64,000 nucleotides of DNA from Caenorhabditis remanei (taxonomy: Eukaryota > Nematoda > Chromadorea > Rhabditida > Rhabditidae), in assembly GCF_010183535.1 (NCBI RefSeq), contig NC_071329.1, positions 18,304,879-18,368,878 of the forward strand. Reading direction: 5' to 3'. The position numbers and the translations under genes are program-made. Below the pieces are notes generated by a model. The model did no database searches. It was not told the origin of the DNA and was given only the letters and a program-made list of their open reading frames with translations. Shown here piece by piece: positions 1 through 14,000 of the stretch (position 1 is the first letter of the stretch; every line of letters starts with the position of its first letter).

Positions 1-786
1 GCCAGCATTCTGCCAGTCTTCTGTCACTTTTTGTGCGGGGGTCAGTAAAACGGGCGGCCGTTTTTGAACATGTCAAAATCTCCCAAAATTCGATTTTTTC
101 ATAGTTTTATTGTTCTTTTAAAACCGGGACGTTTTAAAACAGGATACATATTGAAACTTATATTCTGAGTTGAATACCAGTCGAATAAGTGGCTGAAATT
201 TAGTTTGAAAGTCGGAAATAGGGAATTTCAGACTTTTTGGGTCATAGGGACGGGTTTTAAGTAAAAATATGGAAAATTTGTTATATTATTTGTTTTAAAA
301 CCGTCCTTCAACTAATAAAGTCCAATATTGGGCCAAAAACATGAGTTTAATGGGCTGGAATTGAGTTTGGAGTCAAATCTTTTCAAAATTTCATTTTTTT
401 TTTGGTCTTAGGGTTGTTTTATACGGACTTTAATTCGAAAAACTCAGAATTTTCATATTTTTTGTTTTACAAACGTATTTTAACTTAGAAAGTTCAATTT
501 TGGGTCGAAAACATGTGTCTAATGGGCTGAAATTGTATTTTGAAGGCAAAATTTTCGAATTTTCAGATTTTTTGGGTTTCTTATATTAAAACATAGCTTT
601 AAGGCTGAAAATATGAGTCTAAGAGGCTGAAAAAAAGTTGAAGCTTTAAAAAAAACGACTTCAAAGTCAAAAAACTCAACATTTTTCATTTCTTTTTCAG
701 TCAGGACAACTTTTAAGCAGCCTTAACACGTATTTCAACATGTAGAACCCAAAAAAAAAACAAGAAAAAGAGATTCAAAACGTTTC
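1..786. other. AT-rich intergenic DNA without a recognisable gene
   Basis: I see no convincing coding region here. The stretch is AT-rich and contains degenerate repeats of phrases such as 'gggacgttttaaaac' and 'ggctgaaattgagtttg'. These look like decayed copies of one repeat unit of roughly 180 bp. No exon with clean splice signals was found on either strand. Confidence 0.5.
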
Positions 787-859
787 GACCACCGCGGGGA
801 TCGAATCCCCGACCTGTTGAACGATAGAGGCATTCTACCTTAACCACTCGGCCAGATCC
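787..859 (-). repeat. tRNA-like repeat, copy 1
   Basis: Read on the minus strand it has an A-box-like TGGCCGAGTGG, a weak anticodon-arm-like hairpin (GAATG/CGTTC around a 7-nt loop) and a T-arm with a B-box-like GATTCGATCCC inside a CGGGG/CCCCG stem. The 3' GGTGGTC has no 5' partner to make an acceptor stem, and loop position 33 is C instead of U. It is therefore best read as a tRNA-derived repeat (SINE-like or pseudogene), not a working tRNA. It is the first of a tandem pair spaced 194 bp apart. Confidence 0.7.
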
Positions 860-980
860 GAAAATTTTCGAAAAGTTTCGATTTTTGGATGAAAAATACT
901 AAAAAAAAAACTCCAGATTTAAAGATTATTTGATATGTAGAACCCGAAAAAAACAAGAAAAAAGAGATTCAAAAAGTTTC

Positions 981-1053
981 GACCACCGCATGGATCGAAC
1001 CCCCGACCTGTTGAACGATAGAGGCATTCTACCTTAACCACTCGGCCAGATCC
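981..1053 (-). repeat. tRNA-like repeat, copy 2
   Basis: Second member of the tandem pair, nearly identical to copy 1 over the tRNA-like part. It shares the same flank, ending in 'gatttgatatgtagaaccc' style sequence followed by A-rich DNA. The B-box-like stem is CGGGGG/CCATGC here, so the T-arm has begun to decay. Confidence 0.7.
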
Positions 1054-1159
1054 GAAAATTTTCGAAAAGTTACGATTTTGGGGTCAAAATGTGACAGATA
1101 TAACAGATTTTTAATGATTTTTTGGATTCTAAACGTTTTTTGATTTGTTTGGAGCTAGT

Positions 1160-1196
1160 CGCTATCATCGCTATCATCGATATCATCGCTATCATC
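1160..1196 (+). repeat. 9-bp tandem repeat (CGCTATCAT)x4
   Basis: Four tandem copies of CGCTATCAT, the third with one substitution (CGATATCAT). It lies about 340 bp upstream of the chitin synthase start codon. Each unit contains TATCAT/ATGATA, which resembles but does not match a consensus GATA site. Confidence 0.85.
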
Positions 1197-1533
1197 TCCA
1201 CGTGTTTCCACCCATGACGTCCTCTCCTGCTCAGTGTGAAGGAGCCGGTTCCCTCCCCCCCCCCCCTTTCACCATCTCCAGCTTTTCCGCCTAAATTCTC
1301 GATTCCGCACACACAGGCGCCCGCCGACCGTCCGCTTCCCGACGGAGAGAGAGATACTTGCATAAGCACACTGTGTTGCTCCTACCCCGAGAGCTCCCTC
1401 CAATTCTCAAGTGCTTTTTCGAGATACATCGCTCCCCCCCTTCGAGAGAAGGGTCACTCATTCACTTTTCTCCTAGAATTTATATTTTTATCGATTGAAT
1501 TTTTAATTAGTCCCCCCTAATTATAATAATGAT
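1197..1533 (+). promoter_or_regulatory. probable promoter and 5' leader of the chitin synthase gene
   Basis: This GC- and pyrimidine-rich stretch (C runs, GAGAGAGAG, 'ctcgattccgcacacacagg') contrasts with the AT-rich repeats upstream and directly precedes the ATG at 1534. TTTTTAATTAG ending near 1510 could be a trans-splice acceptor, but it is a weak match. An ATG at 1529 is out of frame and is closed at once by TGA. No specific transcription factor site is claimed. Confidence 0.35.
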
Positions 1534-4500
1534 ATGATGAATATGATGAACACATTGGATCACCGACCGCTTGGTCGGATGGAGACGATAGACGGTCCAG
1601 AGGGGGCGGAGCTTCCCCCGACGTCTTCCACGTCTTCTGAAGCTAAAGGCAAAGGGTACTACTATTCAAGTACTGCTACAGAAGAGGTGCCGGAGGAGAA
1701 GATTCGCCAGAAGACGTTCGATCCGTCGTCCGCACCGCAGCCACCAAAAGCACCGCCGATTCTCCCGAATCGCGAGTTTGACCCCAACTTTTCGTATGTT
1801 TTGGTATAGAGTGTCTCAGAGACTGAAAATGTGAAAAATGCTGAGTTTTTTTTACTTAAAATCTGTCTTTTTAGGGTATAAAAAAGGTTCTGGGACCCAA
1901 AGAATCTGGAGTTCGTTATTTCTGACCGCTAAATTCAATTTTTTCAACACTTTACGGTTTTTTCACGTCACCATCTTTTAATTTTGAATTGACAATCTTA
2001 AGCCAATTTATAATAGATAGGTGTCTCAGAGACTAAAAATGTGAAAAATTCTAAGTTTTTTTTATTTAAAATCCGCCTTTTACAGGTTAAGATTCCCAAT
2101 TTTGAAATTTTAGACCTCTGAGAGGTGTTTTGGGTTGAAAATATGAAAAATGTTGAGTATTTTGACTTAAAATCAGTCGGTTAACAGCTAAAATCTATGT
2201 TTTAGTTTATTTGAACCCCAAAATTCCCATATTCTAAATTTTAGATTATTGGAGTTGTTCAGGCATTTCAGAACTGTTTTCGGACGTTTTGAAACTTATG
2301 GCTCCACGGTTTCAAGGCGAGACAAGAGTTTGAGACTTTTTGAGACTGTGGGATTGACAAAAAGAGATTTTTTTGAAGTTTTTGCAGAAAATTTGTGTAG
2401 ATATGGCCTACATTGTGAATTTTAGAACCTGGAAGTTGTCCACACTTAAATAATGGAAATCCTGAGGTTTCTGGCTCAAAATATGTTTTTTTTAGGTTAA
2501 CATACATGTTTTATCTTATTGAAAAGCCCTCGGACTCAAAAATGTCTCATTTCTGACTTCCAAACTTGTTTTCATCAGAAGACATGAAAAATTCTGCATT
2601 TTTCAATCTAGAATACGTTTTTTTAGGGTTTTTCATCCTCTCAGACTATTTCTTTCCACTTTAAATCGTTTTTTATCCAAAATTGAAAAAAAAATCAAAA
2701 AATAAGAAAAAATCTGCGTTTTTCGACTTAAAATTTGTTTGTAAAGGGTATATCGAAGTCCTGGGTTAGAAAAATCTGAAATTTAAACAATATTGACTCC
2801 AAACTCGATTTCAGCACCCTGAGATTCACGTTTTTGATCCAAATTCGGACTTTCTGAGTTGAAGATTGCCTCCTGATTCTAATAATAAGTTTTTTGACGT
2901 GAAATCCATCTTTTTATCCTATGAAAAGGACTGAGACCCAAAAAAACCAGAAATTTTGAACATTTTGGCTTCCTTAGACCCATGAATAATGTAAAATAGG
3001 ATATATAGCATTAATTATATGTTAATTATTTAATTAACGATTGTGATTTTGCAGAACAGTGACCGAAAACAAAGGATGGGACATATTTCGACTGTTACCC
3101 CCGAAACCCGATCGAATTGGACATGGTGAGTCGGATTTTTTAATGGAAAAATAGTCATTATTATGAAAAAAAACGGAAAATTCCAAACTGGAACCATTTG
3201 AAACTAAAAAATTGTCTAATTTTGCATTTTTTGTTGTCAAAAAACTTACAAAAATTCATTTACCGGTTTCGAAACGTCCGGTTTTGCAAGAACAAAAAAT
3301 TTGGGAAGTTTTGAAACCGGAAAACTTCGAAACCGATTTTTCTGTCTGTCTATCTTATGTCTGGCGCGCCTCGGGCGCGTTTTGGAGTATTTTTTTGAGT
3401 GACTGGCGTACCTCAGGTTTGTCTGTGTGTCCGGATGCCCAAAATCCAAAATTTCAAAAATCCACTAAAAGTTGCATTTCCTATTGATTTTCGGACGTTT
3501 ATCTGCGTCAATGTCCAGATGTGTCTCGTGTCTGGCGTACCTCAGGCGCGTTTTCCCCTAATTCTCTGTCTGTCTGTGTGTCTGTAGAGTCCGGATGTCT
3601 AAAAAGTCAACTGGTGGTGGACAGACACACATACAGACAATTTCCAGAATTTGGGCATCCGGACATCCGGACACACAGACAGACAAGCAATTTTTGAATT
3701 AAAAAACACATTTTTTCGTCTGTCAGTGTGCCCAAATGTCCAGATGTCCACACACATTCAGGAGGACATCCGGACACACAGATACGCAGACAGACAGTAA
3801 GCAAAAACGCGTCAACGGCGCGCCAGCCACTTTTTGACGCAACTCAACATTTGAACTAAATCAGGAGCAGAAACTCGACTGAAAACGCGCCAAAGGTGCG
3901 ACAGCCAGTTGATTAAAAATTTATAGCTGGACATCCGGACGTACAGACTGAATTAATGAAAACGCGTCTCAGGCGCGCCAGACAAGTCATTCACGGATTT
4001 CTGGACATTCGGACACACAGACAGACATCAAAATTGTGATTTTTTTGAATAAAAACTCTCATTTTTCTCAATTTTTCTGGATTTTTCTCAATGTTTTCTC
4101 AATTTTTTCGATTTTTCTCAAATAATTGTATCTGTGTGTCTGTTTATCCATCCAGAGAGGTCAGCATTGGGAATCTGGACATCCGGACGCACAGACAGAC
4201 AGACAGATGTAAAACTGTGATTTTTTGCTTTTTCTCGTTTAAAATCCTGGGCGTTTGGACATCCGGACACACAGAAAGACGTCTGTAGACAAAAAATTGC
4301 GAATTTTTGCACTTTTTCCACCCAAAAAACGTGATTTTTCTACATTTTGTCTCTCTCAAAGTGTAATCCACTTGTATCACCTAGCGATGGTCACTCTCTC
4401 CCAGTTTTTTTTTTGTTCTTTTAGGGGTCATTAGCAAATAAAAGTGTCAAATAGCCCCTCTCTCCATTCTTTTCACACACACAATTTCGAAATCTTCTCT

Positions 4501-5044
4501 CTCTCTCTATTTGCTCTGCGAAGATGCTCCGCCGCGTGCTCCGAGAGAGAATAAGAGAACGGCCTAATTGAGCTGTCTCACGAATGAAGTAAACGGAGAC
4601 GAAGGAGGAGGAGGCTATTTTTGGAAATTACGAGGGATTTGGAACGAAAAAACGAGAAAAAATTGAGGAAAAATGAGGAAAAATGAGAGTTTTTATGCCA
4701 AAAATCACAATTTTGACATCTGTCTGTATGTCTGTCTGTTTGTCTGTGCGTCCGGATGTCCAAGGCAGACCCCACAGTGAGAAACAGACACACAGATACA
4801 ATTATTTGAGGAAAAAATTGAGAAAAATCCAGGAAAATCCAGAAAAATTGAGGAAAAATTCGAGTTTTCATGTAAAATTCACAATTTTGATGTCTGTCTG
4901 TGTGTCCGAATGTCCCATGCTGACCTCTGGATGGACAAACAGAAACACAGATACGATTATTTGAGAAAAAATCGAAAAAATGAGAAAAAAAGAGGAGAAA
5001 TGAGGAAAAATGAGAGTTTTTTATGCCAAAAATCACAATTTTGA

Positions 5045-5075
<31 letters not shown>

Positions 5076-8000
5076 GCGTCCGGATGTCCAAGACATACCC
5101 CATATAGACAAACAGACACACAGATACAATTAATTGAGAAAAAAATCGAAAACATTGAGAAAAAATTGAGAAAAAATTGAGGAAAAACGAGGAAAAATGA
5201 GCGTTTTTATGCAAAAAATCACAATTTTGATGTCTGTCTGTGTGTCCGAATGTCCAGATATCCGTGAATGACTTGTCTGGCGCGCCTAAGACGCGTTTTC
5301 ATCAATTCAGTCTGTCCGGCTGTCTATCTGTCTGTTCGTCCGGATGACCAACCTTTATCAGCTATAAATTTTCAGTCAACTGTCTGGCGCGCCTTTGGCG
5401 CGTTTTAGCCAGAATCTGTCTGTGTGTCCGGATGTACGGAAGTCCACCCAAATGTGTGTGGATATCGGGACATTCCTCCGCAAAATCGCGTCAACGGCGC
5501 GCCAGGCACCCCAAAACACTGAAAACGCGCCTGAGGTGCACCAGACAAGTCGGATATCAGGACATTCGGACAGACAGACAGATATGCAGACATCCGGACA
5601 TACAGACAGACAGGGAGATACTACCAAAAACGCGTCTAAGGCGCGCCAGGATCAGAAAAACGACATCCGGAGGTACAGACAGACAGACAGACAGACATCT
5701 AGACATCCGGACACACAGACACACAGACAGACAGAACTGAATTGTTGAAAAAATGAGAAAACGCGTCTGAGGCGCGCCAGGCGCGGAGAAACGTCTGAAA
5801 ATCGAAAATCAATGGGAATTGAACTGGATTTTTTGAGGATTTTGAAGATTTTGGGGGATTCTGGACATCCGGACACTCAGGCATACATACAGACACACAG
5901 ACAGACATCTGGACATCCGGACACACAGACAGACAGACAGACACTCAGAAAACATTCCGAAAATCAGTGGGAAATGAATTTTTTCGTGGTTTTTTGAAAA
6001 ATATTGACGTTTGGAGATTTTTGGACATCCGGACATACAGACAGACACACCTAATCAAAAACGCGCCTAAGGCGCGCCAGACACGCATATAAACGTCTGA
6101 AAATCGAAGGGAAATGAACAATTTGGGCTAAAAATGTGATTTTTTAGTAAAAATTCAAATTTTTTGCAGGATTCTGGCACGACGCAAGTCTGCAAGTACT
6201 AAAACTGGCCACATTCGTCGTGCTCTTCTTCCTGACACTCGGCTCGGCGGTCATCGCGAAATCCACGTTCATTCTGATGACGTCGGCCATCGGATGGGGT
6301 GGACAAACGATAACAATCTGTAATCAAGTCATCTCAGAAGCCAATCAAAACACTGTCCGACTCAAAAACGCCCATGTCGTCAAATGGGTGTGGGCGACAC
6401 TGTTGGCGCTGTCCGCGCCGGAAGCGTTGTGTTTTGTGAGGTGAGGAATAGTTTTTATTTTTATTTTTAGTATGAATCGATAGCTAAGGTCTTAAGGATT
6501 TTGAATCTGTTTTCAGATTTTGAATCGGTCAGAAATGGGCGGAGTTACAGCGGTTATAGTGGGAGCGACCCAATGACAACTCTGAATCCTTGTAACTCCG
6601 CCTATTTTTGACCGATTTAAAATCTGAAAACAGATTCAGAATTTTCAGAATTTAAGCTTTCTAGTCGTATAAAATTCAAGTATGCTAGACATTCGGACAC
6701 ACCGGACACACAGGCAGACATCACAAGGTATTTGGAGGCCTTTGCTGACTGGATGCTTGTCTGTCTGTGTGTCCGGGGTGTCCGGATGTCTTGCATATTT
6801 GAAATTTATATGATTAGATAGCAAAAGACGTGAGGAATCAGAATCTGTTTTTGAATTTTAAATTGGTCAAAAATGGGCGGAGTTACAGAAGTTTCAATTT
6901 CAGTCAAAAAAATTCACTTTTTTTGTTGAATTTCTCTTTCAACTTCCTTCATTTTTGACCGATTCAAAATCTAAAAATCAATTTAGAATCCTCAAAAAAC
7001 CAGCTTTCTAGTCATACAAAATTTTCTACATTTAGACATCCGGACTCTTCAGACACACAGACAAGCATCTAGTCAATAAAGCCCTCCAAATACCTTGTGA
7101 TGTCTGTCTGTGTGTCCGGGGTGTCCGGATGTCTTGCACATTTGAAATTTATATGATTAGATAGCAGAAGACGTGAGGCCTCTGAATATGTTTTCAAATT
7201 TTAAATTGATAAAAAATGGGCGGAGTTACAGAAGTTTCAATTTCAGTCAAAAAAATTTACAATTTTTTTGTTGAAAATTTTGAAGTTTTGGCCTGTTTTT
7301 TACCTGCTTAAAGTTTTAAAATGTATTTGATTAATTAGAAAATCTGAACATTTTGATTTCAAACATTTTAAAACTGTTTTCGGATTCAAAATTTAACGAA
7401 AATAAGCCAATTTACAAAAGAAATTTCAATTTTGGAATTTTTTTTTCAATTGGAATTTTTTAAACTCTCGCAACTTCCTTCATTTTCGACCGATTCAAAA
7501 TCTGAAAACTGATTCAGAATTCTAAAAATTCCAGCTTTTTAGTCATATAAAATTTGCAGCGTCTGGACATCCGGACACACCGGACACACAGACAGACAAA
7601 CATCTTGCCAGCAAAGCCCTCCAAACACCTTGTGATGTCTGTCTGTGTGTCCAGTGTGTCCGGATGTCCAGACGCTGCAAATTGTATATGACTAGAAAGC
7701 TGAAATTCAGAGATTTTTGAATCCGTTTTTAAATTTAAAAATAAATAAAAATGGGCGGAGTTACACCAATTTTAGTATGAGCGACCCAAAAGCGATTTGG
7801 AATCCTTGTAACTCCGCCCATTTTTTACCAATTTAAAATCTGAAACCTGATTCAGAATCCTCTGAATTCAAGCTTTATAGTCATATACCACATGTCTCCA
7901 AAATTTTGCATAGTCTCCAAAAAAAGACAAAATTTGCAGATCAATGCACCGAACAATGTTCCGCAACGTGAAACGCCCAACATTCATCCAGTTCGTCTTC

Positions 8001-11000
8001 GTGCTCATCGTCGAGACCCTTCACAGCATTGGCGTCGGAATTCTCGTCTTCCGAATATTTCCAGACTTGGATGCAGTCACGGCGGTCCAGTTGACCAACG
8101 CAATGTGCTTTGTGCCCGCAATTCTGTCGTTGATCAGTCGGAAACCGAGTAAACTTTCGTTGGTTCTTGTTATCATCGATATTGCGGCGATTGCTGCACA
8201 GTCCAGTGGATTTTGGGCGTATCCGGTAGGTCAAAAACCCAAAAAACTAACAATTTCAATCAAGAATCGGCTGAGATTGGTTAAGATCGGTGGAGATCGG
8301 TTGAGATCGCCTAACTTTGAGATCCCGTCACGACTTTCTGGGTTACTGTAGACATTTTATTTTAACATGGTTGAATACATCTAATCTAGAGCTTCATTTT
8401 TGTAGTTGACACTTTTTTGATAGCTCCTCCCACTTTTGAGATATGCGCCTTTAAAGATAGGAAGCTGGGAAGGGAGTGCGCGCCTCCGACACCCCAGCCT
8501 ATCTTTAAAGGCGCATATCTCAAAAGTGGGCGGAGCTATCAAAAAGTTGTCAACTAGGAAAATGTAGCACAAGGTCTACGCTACACAGTGATATAGCATT
8601 TAAATAATTTTGGTTTCGAATTAGATTTTTTAAAAATGTGAAAAAAAATTTTCAAAAAATTTTTTTTTTGAAAAATTGTGAATTTTCTCGTAAGATATAT
8701 GGTGCATCTACAGTAACGTAGAGTGGAATTTTGAGATTTGTTGCTTATTTTGATTTATTTTTAACAATTTTAACAAGAAAAACTGGTTTTCTAACGTTTT
8801 TTGAGTCTAGAAACACGTTTCCTTGGAATTTCGAAAAATTGTGCATTTTCTCGTCAGATATGGTGCATCTACAGTAACCTGATCTTATTTTTAGCAATTT
8901 TAGCCAATTTCTGACTCATTTCTGTTAATCTGAACTTCAATTTACTGAAAATTAGCCTAAAAATTCAAAAATCGCTAAATTTCACCATATGCTACTGTAG
9001 ATGCACCATATCTCATGACTAAGTGCACAAGTCTTCAAAAAACACGAATATCTCAAAAGTGGGCGGAGCTATCGAAAAATGGTCAACTACAAAAATGAAG
9101 GTCTAGATTTGATCTACACAATTATATAACATTAAAAACTCTACAGTAACCCAGAAAGCCGTGACGGGATCTCAAAGTTAGGTAACCGATCTTAGTCGAT
9201 CTCAACCGATTTCCACCAATCGAGGTTGCCAAGTGTCTCGGTTTCGAAACGTCCCCAGTTTTCATAGTTTTAAAACGTCTCCAATTATTTTTCAGATGTT
9301 CATGCCAAACCTCCAAAAGCACTCGATCGCCATTCCCGTCTCCCTCACACTGATCTCTTTGGCTTGGTGGCAAAACTTTGTGCATCGAGACTCGGTGTTC
9401 CCACCGGTTAGGACCCTGGCTAAGTGAGTCCAAAACATTTTGTTAGCAGTACAGATAGGAAGGTGAAATTCTGAGAATTTTGAATCTGTTTTCAGATTTT
9501 GAAGATGTGAAAAATGAGGGGAGTTATAACAGTTTTAGTGTGAGAGATCTCTGAAATTTGGGTCTCCCACACTGAAATAGTTGTAACTCCGCCCATTTTC
9601 CACTTTTTCAAAATCTGAAAACATATTCAGAATTCTCAGAGTCTCAGCTTTCTAGTCATACAAAATTCTAGTATGCTAGACATCCGGACACCTGAGACAC
9701 ACAGACAGACAGCGCAAGATGTTTGTAAGGCTTTGCTGACTAGGTGCTTGTCTGTCTGTATGTCTGAAGAGTCCGGATGTCTAAACATGGAAAATTTTAT
9801 ATAACTGAAAAGTTCAAATTATGAGGATTCTAAATCTATTTTTAAATTTTAAATTGGTCAAAAATGAAGGAAGATACCAAAGTTTCAATTTTTGTCAAAA
9901 AAGTTTTAGCTTCTTTTAAATTCAAACCGCTTTAACTCCGCCCATTTTCCACTTTTTCAAAATCTCAAAACAGATTTAGAACCCACAATATTTCAGCTTT
10001 CTAGTCATATAAAATAAAAGTTCCCTGGGTATCCGGACACTCCAGACACACAGACAGACATCACAATGTGTTTGTAGGGCTTTGCTGACTGGATGCTTGT
10101 CTGTCTGTGTTTCCGCGGAGCCCGAATGTCCTGATGCAAAAAAAATTTATATGACTAGAAAGCTGGAGTTTTAAGAATTTTGAATCCGTTTTTAGATTTT
10201 AAATTGGTCAGAAATGGGCGGAGTTACAAGGATTCAGAGTTGTCATTGGGTCGCTCCCACTATAACCGTTGTAACTCCGCCCATTTTTGACCAATTCAAA
10301 ATCTGAAAACAGATTCAGAATCTTCACGGTTTCAGCTATCGAACCATACCAAAAATGCTTTTTCAGATTTGCCCAACGCCTCTCAGAACGTCGCTCCAAA
10401 ACTTACGCATTCGTGTCCCTCTGGAAAATCTGTGTCTACGTCGTCTGTTGTTTTCTGTTTGTCTCGAGTCGAATGAAAATCGAGGATATGCTCCAAAAAG
10501 ACCCATTCGGCGAGAAGTTGCTTTCCGTCGCCGGACACGACATGAATCAAACGCAAATCGAGAAATTCCAGACGAGAATTAATTTGATGATCGAGCAAGC
10601 GAATCGGGAGGCCGGCTACTATTCGGGACCACAGAGCAAACCGAAACCACCGAAGAAGCAGCCGAAAGCGGAAGACGCGGAGCAAGTGGATGCAGGGGAG
10701 TATATGAAGAGATTAAGGAGGGCTACGGTAGATGAGGGAGCAGAGGAGGAGGAGCCACCCGCAGAAGAAGAGGAATTTTCGAGTTATAATGTAAGTTGAA
10801 GGACGGTTGAGATCGGTTGAGATCGGCTAACTTTGAGATCCCGTCACTGCTTCCTTGGTTACTGTAGAACATTTTATTGTTACATGGTTGTGTAGACCAT
10901 ATCTAGACCTTCATTTTTGTAGTTGACAACTTTTTGATAACTCCGCCCACTTTTGAGATATTCGTGTTTTTTGAAGACTTGTGCATTTAGTCGGGAGATA

Positions 11001-14000
11001 TGGTGCATCTACAGTAACCTAGAGTAGAATTTTGAGATTTTCAGCTTATTTTGATTGGTTTTGAACAATTTTGACGTGAAAATCTGGTTTTCTGACATTT
11101 TTTGGGTCCCGAAACATGTTTTTTTGGATTTTTGAAAAATTGTGCATTTAGTCGTGAGATATGGTGCATCTACAGTAGCGTATGGTGAAATTTAGCGATT
11201 TTTGAATTTTTAGACTAATTTTCAGTAAATTGAAGTTCAGATTAACAGAAATGAGTCAGAAATTGGCTAATATTGCTAAAAATAAGATCAGGTTACTGTA
11301 GATGCACCATATCTGGCGACAAAATGCACAATTTTTTGAAATTCCGAGAAAACATGTCTCTAAACTCAAAAAACGTCAGCAGACCAGATTTTTACGTTAA
11401 AAGCGTTTAAAACCAATTAAAGTAAGCTGAATATCTGCTTTAGCTTCCTGTAGATGCACCATATCTTACGAGAAAATGCACAAATTTTCAAAAAAAAAAA
11501 CGTTTTGAAAATTTTTTTTCACATTTTTTTTCAATCGAATTCGAAACCAAAATTATTTAAATGCTATATCATTGTGTAGAGTGAACCTATTGCTACATTT
11601 TCCTTGTTGACAATTTTTCGACAGCTCCGCCCACTTTCGAGATATGCGCCTTTAAAGACGCTAGCTTCTCTGCGCCTCCCCTCACTAGTCAGGAGGCGGC
11701 TATCTTTAAAGGCGCATATCTCAAAAGTGGGCGGAGCTAACAAAAAAGTGTTAACTATAAAATTGAAGGTCTAGATTGGATCTACACAACCATGTAACAT
11801 ATAAATGTCTACATTAACCCAGAAAGTCTTGACGGGATCTCAAAGTTAGCCGATTTTAGCCAATCTCAACCAAATTAATTTCCAGATCTACTCCAACTAC
11901 GTCGAACGGAATCAACTCACAATGGCGTATGACGCTTTGTGGCTTGTCATCTTCCAGTTCGGCGCCGTTTTCGTCTGTTATCACAGCTCGAAATTCGCGT
12001 GTAAAGTAATGATGCAACGAATGGGATTCGCCCTCCCAATGGCGCTCTCCGTGCCAGTTACCGTACTCCTCATGTCGACGAACTGTCGAATGAGAGCCAA
12101 GGATCCATGTCATCTGACCAATGTGCTCACCGTTGAACTGTTCTGGCAATGCAACGGCGCTCCATTGACATTTGCTGATTTCATTTTGACACCACAGACG
12201 TGGATCTGGTTGTGCTGGTTGGCATCGCAATTCTGGATTACGATACATTTGTGGAATCCGAAACATGAACGATTGGCGAAGAGTGAGAAGTGAGTTGGGG
12301 CAATTTTGATGGTAAAATTTGGATTGTTGAGGTTTATTGGGTCTAGAAACATGTTTTCTGAAAATTTTACAATTTTGTGCATTTTGTCGTGAGGTATGGT
12401 GCATCTACAGTACCCCTTTACAAAATTGGGGGGTTTCAACATATTCCTGACTGATTTTGCCCGCTTTTTACATCAGAATCCAGAATTTTGACGTTTTTAG
12501 AGTCTAGAAAAGTGTTTTTCTCTAAATTTCGAAAATGTGTGCCTTTTGTCGTCAGTTATGGTGCATCTACAATAGTCTAGAGTGGAATTTTCAAATTTTC
12601 GGTTCATTTTGATTGATTTCAAACAATTTTAACGTGAAAATCGAGTTTTCTAACGTTTTTTGAGTCTGAAAACTTTTTTTCGGAGTTTTTTGTAAATATG
12701 TGCATTTTGTCGTGAGATATGGTGCATCTACAGTAGCCTAGATTGGAATTTTGAGACTTTCCGCTTTATTTGACTTATTTTAAACGGTTTTGACGTAAAA
12801 ATCGTGTTTTCTGGCGTTTTTTGGGTCTAGAAACATGTCTTTCCGCAATTTTGAAAATTAGTGCATTTTGTCGTAAGATATGATGCATCTACAGTAGCCT
12901 AGATTGGAATTTTGAGACTTTCCGCTTAATTTAATTTATTTTAAACGGTTTTGACGTAAAAATCGTGTTTTCTGGCGTTTTTTGAGTCTGAAAACTTTTT
13001 TTCGGAGTTTTTTGTAAATATGTGCATTTTGTCGTGAGGAATGGTGCATCTACAGTAACCTAGAGTAGAATTTTGAGATTTTCTGCTTATTTTGATAGAT
13101 TTTGAACGCTTTTAACGTGAAATCTGGTTTTCTGACGTTTTTTGAGCTTTTCGAAAATTTGTCGTGAGATATGGCGCATCTACAGTAACCTACTTTAAAT
13201 TTTTAAGACTTCAGCTAATTTCTGATTTATTTGAGCCAATTTGACTTTTAATTTACTAAAAAAAAAAGACAAAAAGGCAAAAATCCCGAAACTCCACTCT
13301 AGGCTACTGTAGATGCACCATAACTCACGAAAAAATGCACAATTTTTCAAAAATTGCGAAAAAAAAAACCGAGAAATTGCATTTCTAGGCATAAAAACGT
13401 CAAAAAAGTAAATTTCGACATCAAAACTGTTGCAAAACAGTCCCAAATGCTCTAAAATCCTAAATTTCCATATTAGGATACTGTAGATGCACCATTCCTG
13501 ACGACGGAATGCACAAATTTTCAAAAATCCCCCAAAACATGTTTCTAAAACTAAAAAACGTGAGAAAACCAGATTTTTCTGTTAAAATCGTTTAAAATCT
13601 ATCGAAATAAGCCAAAAATGGCTAATTTTTACTTTAATCTACTCTCGATGCACCATTTTTCCCGACAAAATGCTCAATTTTTCAAAAACATGTTTCGGGA
13701 CCCAAAAAACATCAGAAATCCATATTTTCACATAAAAACCTCAAAAAACCCACAAAAACCAACATTTTCAGACTCTTCATCCTGCCCTACTACATCGGCG
13801 CGTTCGTCGACCAATCGCTGGCATTCAACCGTCGCCGCGACGACAAAGCGAAAATCAAAGCGGAAGATTTGGAATTCGACGCCGAGGACTCCTCACTGAC
13901 CTACGAAACAATACCAGGTCTTCAGAATAAGACGACGCCGCCGAGTGTTTGCTCGGCGAGCAGCTCGAAAATGGAGAACGGACTGATTCGGGATAGTGCG

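Noticed and set aside
3246..6048. Many Cys/Val/Ser-rich ORFs such as those with SVCLSVCPDV on both strands
   Set aside because: They are translations of the CCGGACACACAGACAGACA minisatellite in several frames; they have no splice logic and lie inside an intron.
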